Of a stretch of DNA of 34,534 nt, positions 32,590-34,534 are shown in pieces. The notes beneath the pieces are model-generated. The model was not told the DNA's origin, did not search any database, and saw nothing but the letters and a program-made list of their open reading frames with translations. A program made the translations under genes and the position numbers. Every line of letters starts with the position of its first letter. Positions within the stretch are counted from its first letter, which is position 1. This DNA is from Bradyrhizobium uaiense (lineage in GTDB: Bacteria > Pseudomonadota > Alphaproteobacteria > Rhizobiales > Xanthobacteraceae), in contig NZ_VKHP01000078.1 of the NCBI RefSeq assembly GCF_010811875.1, positions 1-34,534 of the forward strand. Direction: 5' to 3'.

Positions 32590-32976
32590 TCAGGGCTGCG
32601 CGAGGTGCCAGGCGCCATTAAGGAAGCCGTCCCCGGTGATGTCGCCGGCCTTCTGGTCCTTGGCGAAGGTATAGAGCGGCTTGCCCTTGTAGGCCCACTG
32701 CTTCGAACCGTCGTCACGGGAGATGATGGTGTAGCCGCCTTCGGCCTTGTCGCTGGCTTCCGCCTTCAGCACCGGCCAGTTCGTCGCACACGGGCCGTTG
32801 CAGGCCGACTTGCCGTCGGCGTCCTTGTCAAAGGTGTAGAGCGTCATCCCCTTGCTGTCGGTGAGGACGGAGCCCTTCGCCGTCGTGCCGGTCTTGGTCG
32901 GCGGCGCCGCAAAGGCTGTTGATGCGAACGCAAACGATACGGCGGTGGCGAGCGCGAACGAGATCGATGTCTTCAT
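32590..32976 (-). CDS. secreted COG4315/PF03640-type repeat protein
   Basis: The 128-residue product has a signal peptide (cleavage near AFA-A, about residue 24) and two copies of the short PF03640 repeat: LYTFDKDADGKSACNGPCATNWPVL and LYTFAKDQKAGDITGDGFLNGAWHL. The first copy keeps two Cys. Proteins of this family are periplasmic or lipoprotein and of unknown function. The ATG at 32976 has an excellent AAGGAGA site. No lipobox is seen, so it is probably soluble. Confidence 0.88.
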   Translation of the reverse strand: MKTSISFALATAVSFAFASTAFAAPPTKTGTTAKGSVLTDSKGMTLYTFDKDADGKSACNGPCATNWPVLKAEASDKAEGGYTIISRDDGSKQWAYKGKPLYTFAKDQKAGDITGDGFLNGAWHLAQP

Positions 32977-33144
32977 GATGTCTCCTTTCGAATGCAAACG
33001 GCTTGCATGCGTAGGACGCGCGAAGCCGCCCGCTATTCCCGCGGAGAAGCGGAAAGAATTTCCGGAACATCGATCAATGCGAGGGGAATAAAGCCGGAGG
33101 CGCGCGCCGATACCGCAGCTAAACTAGGGCTTCGGCTTCTTGTT

Positions 33145-33192
33145 TGACGCGTTTTCCTCACGCGAACCGGCATCCACTTCGCTCGAAAACAC
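33145..33192. repeat. dispersed rhizobial repeat, second type
   Basis: The stretch reads TTGACGCGTTTTCCTCACGC, then GAACCGGCATCCACTTCGCT, then CGAAAACACTC. The arms GTTTTC and GAAAAC make it an imperfect palindrome. I recognise this unit as a frequent intergenic repeat of Bradyrhizobium-type genomes, related in style but not sequence to the 10405/19371 repeat. It ends just short of the stop of the DUF4239-like gene. Confidence 0.55.
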
Positions 33193-33193
33193 T

Positions 33194-33934
33194 CTATCGC
33201 CTGATTTCCTCTGCCGCGCGCACCAGCGGGCGGTCGGAGAGCTGGATCGGGCCGGAGAACGGCGTGCTCATTTCGAGGATCAAATAGATCGCGGCCGCGA
33301 CCAGCGCCGCCGCGGCGACATAGGTCGAGATAACGACCGCGTTGCGCGGCGCGCGAAAGCCCAGGGTTGCGAACATCAGCGTCAGCCACCCGACCAGGAT
33401 GCAGATCAGCGGCGACGGAAACGAACCGTCGGACTGCTCGACAAAGGTCCAGCGCTGCTGCACCGCCTGGCGGTAGAGCGACCGGGCGTCGTTCCACAGC
33501 GCGACCTTCTGCTCGTCGTCGAACCGCAGCTCGCGGAGGCTGGTGCCGACCTCGTCGAGCAGATGTTCGGACACCTCGTTCGCCCGCGAGATCGGAACAT
33601 CCTTGAGCACCTGCTCGACATAGGCGAGCAGCCGCTTGCGCGGCTCGTCGGCGCTGGGACCCAGCGGCCGCAGGCTGCGGTCGAGCAGAATGAGGTCGGT
33701 GGCGAAGACATGCAAATTGCGGTCGACAGCCACATAGGTATTGGCCGAGTTGTTCATCATCAGGCCGAGCAGCAGCGACGGCATGGTGAAGAACAGCGTC
33801 GCGACCAGGCGTACCGAGGTATTGGTCTCGTCGCTGCGTTGATGGTCGGCGAACCGGACATGGATCGCCATGGTCGCCAGCGCGGCGCCGCTCAACAGGA
33901 TGAAGATCAGGAGGGCGACGACGAATGCGACCAC
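33194..33934 (-). CDS. DUF4239/bestrophin-like membrane protein
   Basis: The 246-residue protein has two N-terminal membrane segments (about residues 1-20 and 45-62), a helical soluble region of about 110 residues (NLHVFATDLILLDRSLRPLG ...) and two C-terminal segments (about 175-220). The layout fits DUF4239, a family whose fold relates to bestrophin channels; ion transport is possible but untested. The start is a GTG at 33934; no better start is seen. The C-terminal end overlaps no other gene. Confidence 0.75.
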   Translation of the reverse strand: MVAFVVALLIFILLSGAALATMAIHVRFADHQRSDETNTSVRLVATLFFTMPSLLLGLMMNNSANTYVAVDRNLHVFATDLILLDRSLRPLGPSADEPRKRLLAYVEQVLKDVPISRANEVSEHLLDEVGTSLRELRFDDEQKVALWNDARSLYRQAVQQRWTFVEQSDGSFPSPLICILVGWLTLMFATLGFRAPRNAVVISTYVAAAALVAAAIYLILEMSTPFSGPIQLSDRPLVRAAEEIRR

Positions 33935-34080
33935 GGCTTGCGAAGACCTGCGAGAGAATCAGGCGGGCAGGATAGCAAGTGCAGCGCAGCGGCGCATGTC
34001 CGGTTGACTAGCCCTCCCCACGCGCTATCCAGTCCGGACCGGCTATTTGGCGCGCCGCGCGTGCCCTGGGAGAGAACCAC

Positions 34081-34534
34081 GTGCATTTTGTCGACGACAA
34101 CGAGGTCAACCGCGTCCTGACCTTCCCGATCCTGATCGCGGCGATCGAGGCCGCGCACCGGCGGCCCAAGATCGCAGTCCGCGACGGTTATCTCGGCGAC
34201 GACAAGGGCCAGCAGCTGGTGACGCGTAGCGCCGTCGATGCCGGCCGCTTCATGATGACCAAGCTGTACACCAGCTTTCCGGGCAACCTTACGGACGGCA
34301 AGCTGCCGGCGGTGCAGGCGGTCTGCGTGCTGTTCGACGGCAATAACGGACAGCCGCTGGCGGTGATGGATGCCGCCGAGATCACCCATTGGAAGACCGC
34401 AGCGGACTCCGCGCTTGGCGCAAAATATCTGGCGCGGCCGGATGCCGAGACGCTGCTGGTGGTCGGCGCCGGCGAGATGGCACGCTGGTTGGTGCGCGGC
34501 CACCGCACGGTGCGGCCATCGCTGAAGCGGGTGC
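34081..34534 (+). CDS. ornithine cyclodeaminase / mu-crystallin family protein (3' end outside window)
   Basis: This gene is cut by the window edge; 151 codons are seen. The N-terminus fits the family: the substrate-site Arg region TRSAVDAGRFMMTKLYTSFP and the AVMDAAEITHWKTAADSALGAKYLARPDAETLLVVGAGEMARW segment, where VGAGEMA is the NAD-binding turn. Members convert ornithine to proline or reduce imino acids and related compounds; this one cannot be assigned to a subgroup. The start is a GTG at 34081 with GGGAGAG about 8 bases upstream. The 146-base gap before it shows nothing else. Confidence 0.85.
   Translation, partial: MHFVDDNEVNRVLTFPILIAAIEAAHRRPKIAVRDGYLGDDKGQQLVTRSAVDAGRFMMTKLYTSFPGNLTDGKLPAVQAVCVLFDGNNGQPLAVMDAAEITHWKTAADSALGAKYLARPDAETLLVVGAGEMARWLVRGHRTVRPSLKRV

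Overview
The window looks like a chromosomal segment of a Bradyrhizobium-type alphaproteobacterium. It is GC-rich, the reading frames are tightly packed, and the regulatory sites are typical of rhizobia: two perfect FixK/FNR boxes and one perfect CtrA site. It also carries dispersed palindromic repeats I recognise from Bradyrhizobium and its relatives. I see no phage, insertion sequence, CRISPR array, rRNA or tRNA.

Layout: (1) 1-1170: a cytochrome c pair on the minus strand behind a FixK/FNR box. (2) 1175-2998: hisI and folE on the minus strand, diverging from an IscU-like Fe-S scaffold gene. (3) 3019-7383: two secreted ClpP-like serine-protease paralogues bracketing yidD, a 55-residue membrane protein and an MFS transporter; yidD and the small gene have related leaders. 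(4) 7592-10288: thrS and a YdjA-type nitroreductase. (5) 10405-19442: a minus-strand block with a 1985-residue autotransporter adhesin and a PAS-GGDEF-EAL protein, bracketed by inverted copies of a ~70-bp repeat. (6) 19627-23434: a secreted beta-repeat protein, a patatin-like lipase, a CBS-domain protein and a rhomboid protease. (7) 23507-26338: a gap with a candidate small RNA and a CtrA site, then a PAS_5 protein and a membrane class III adenylate cyclase. (8) 26357-30798: a SnoaL-like protein behind a 16-bp palindrome, a secreted TPR protein, and an Orn/Lys/Arg decarboxylase with a GNAT acetyltransferase. (9) 30820-34534: a nested palindromic element, dodecin diverging from an HdeD-like protein around the second FixK/FNR box, three secreted or membrane proteins, and the start of an ornithine cyclodeaminase family gene.

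Most of the genes are housekeeping or envelope functions. The themes that tie neighbours together are second-messenger signalling (c-di-GMP next to a surface adhesin; cAMP next to a PAS sensor), low-oxygen control (two FixK/FNR boxes), and secreted proteases or beta-rich proteins. The least explained items are the repeat-bracketed adhesin/c-di-GMP block, the candidate small RNA beside a CtrA site, and the related leaders of yidD and its small neighbour. All calls come from reading the sequence; no database search was run.
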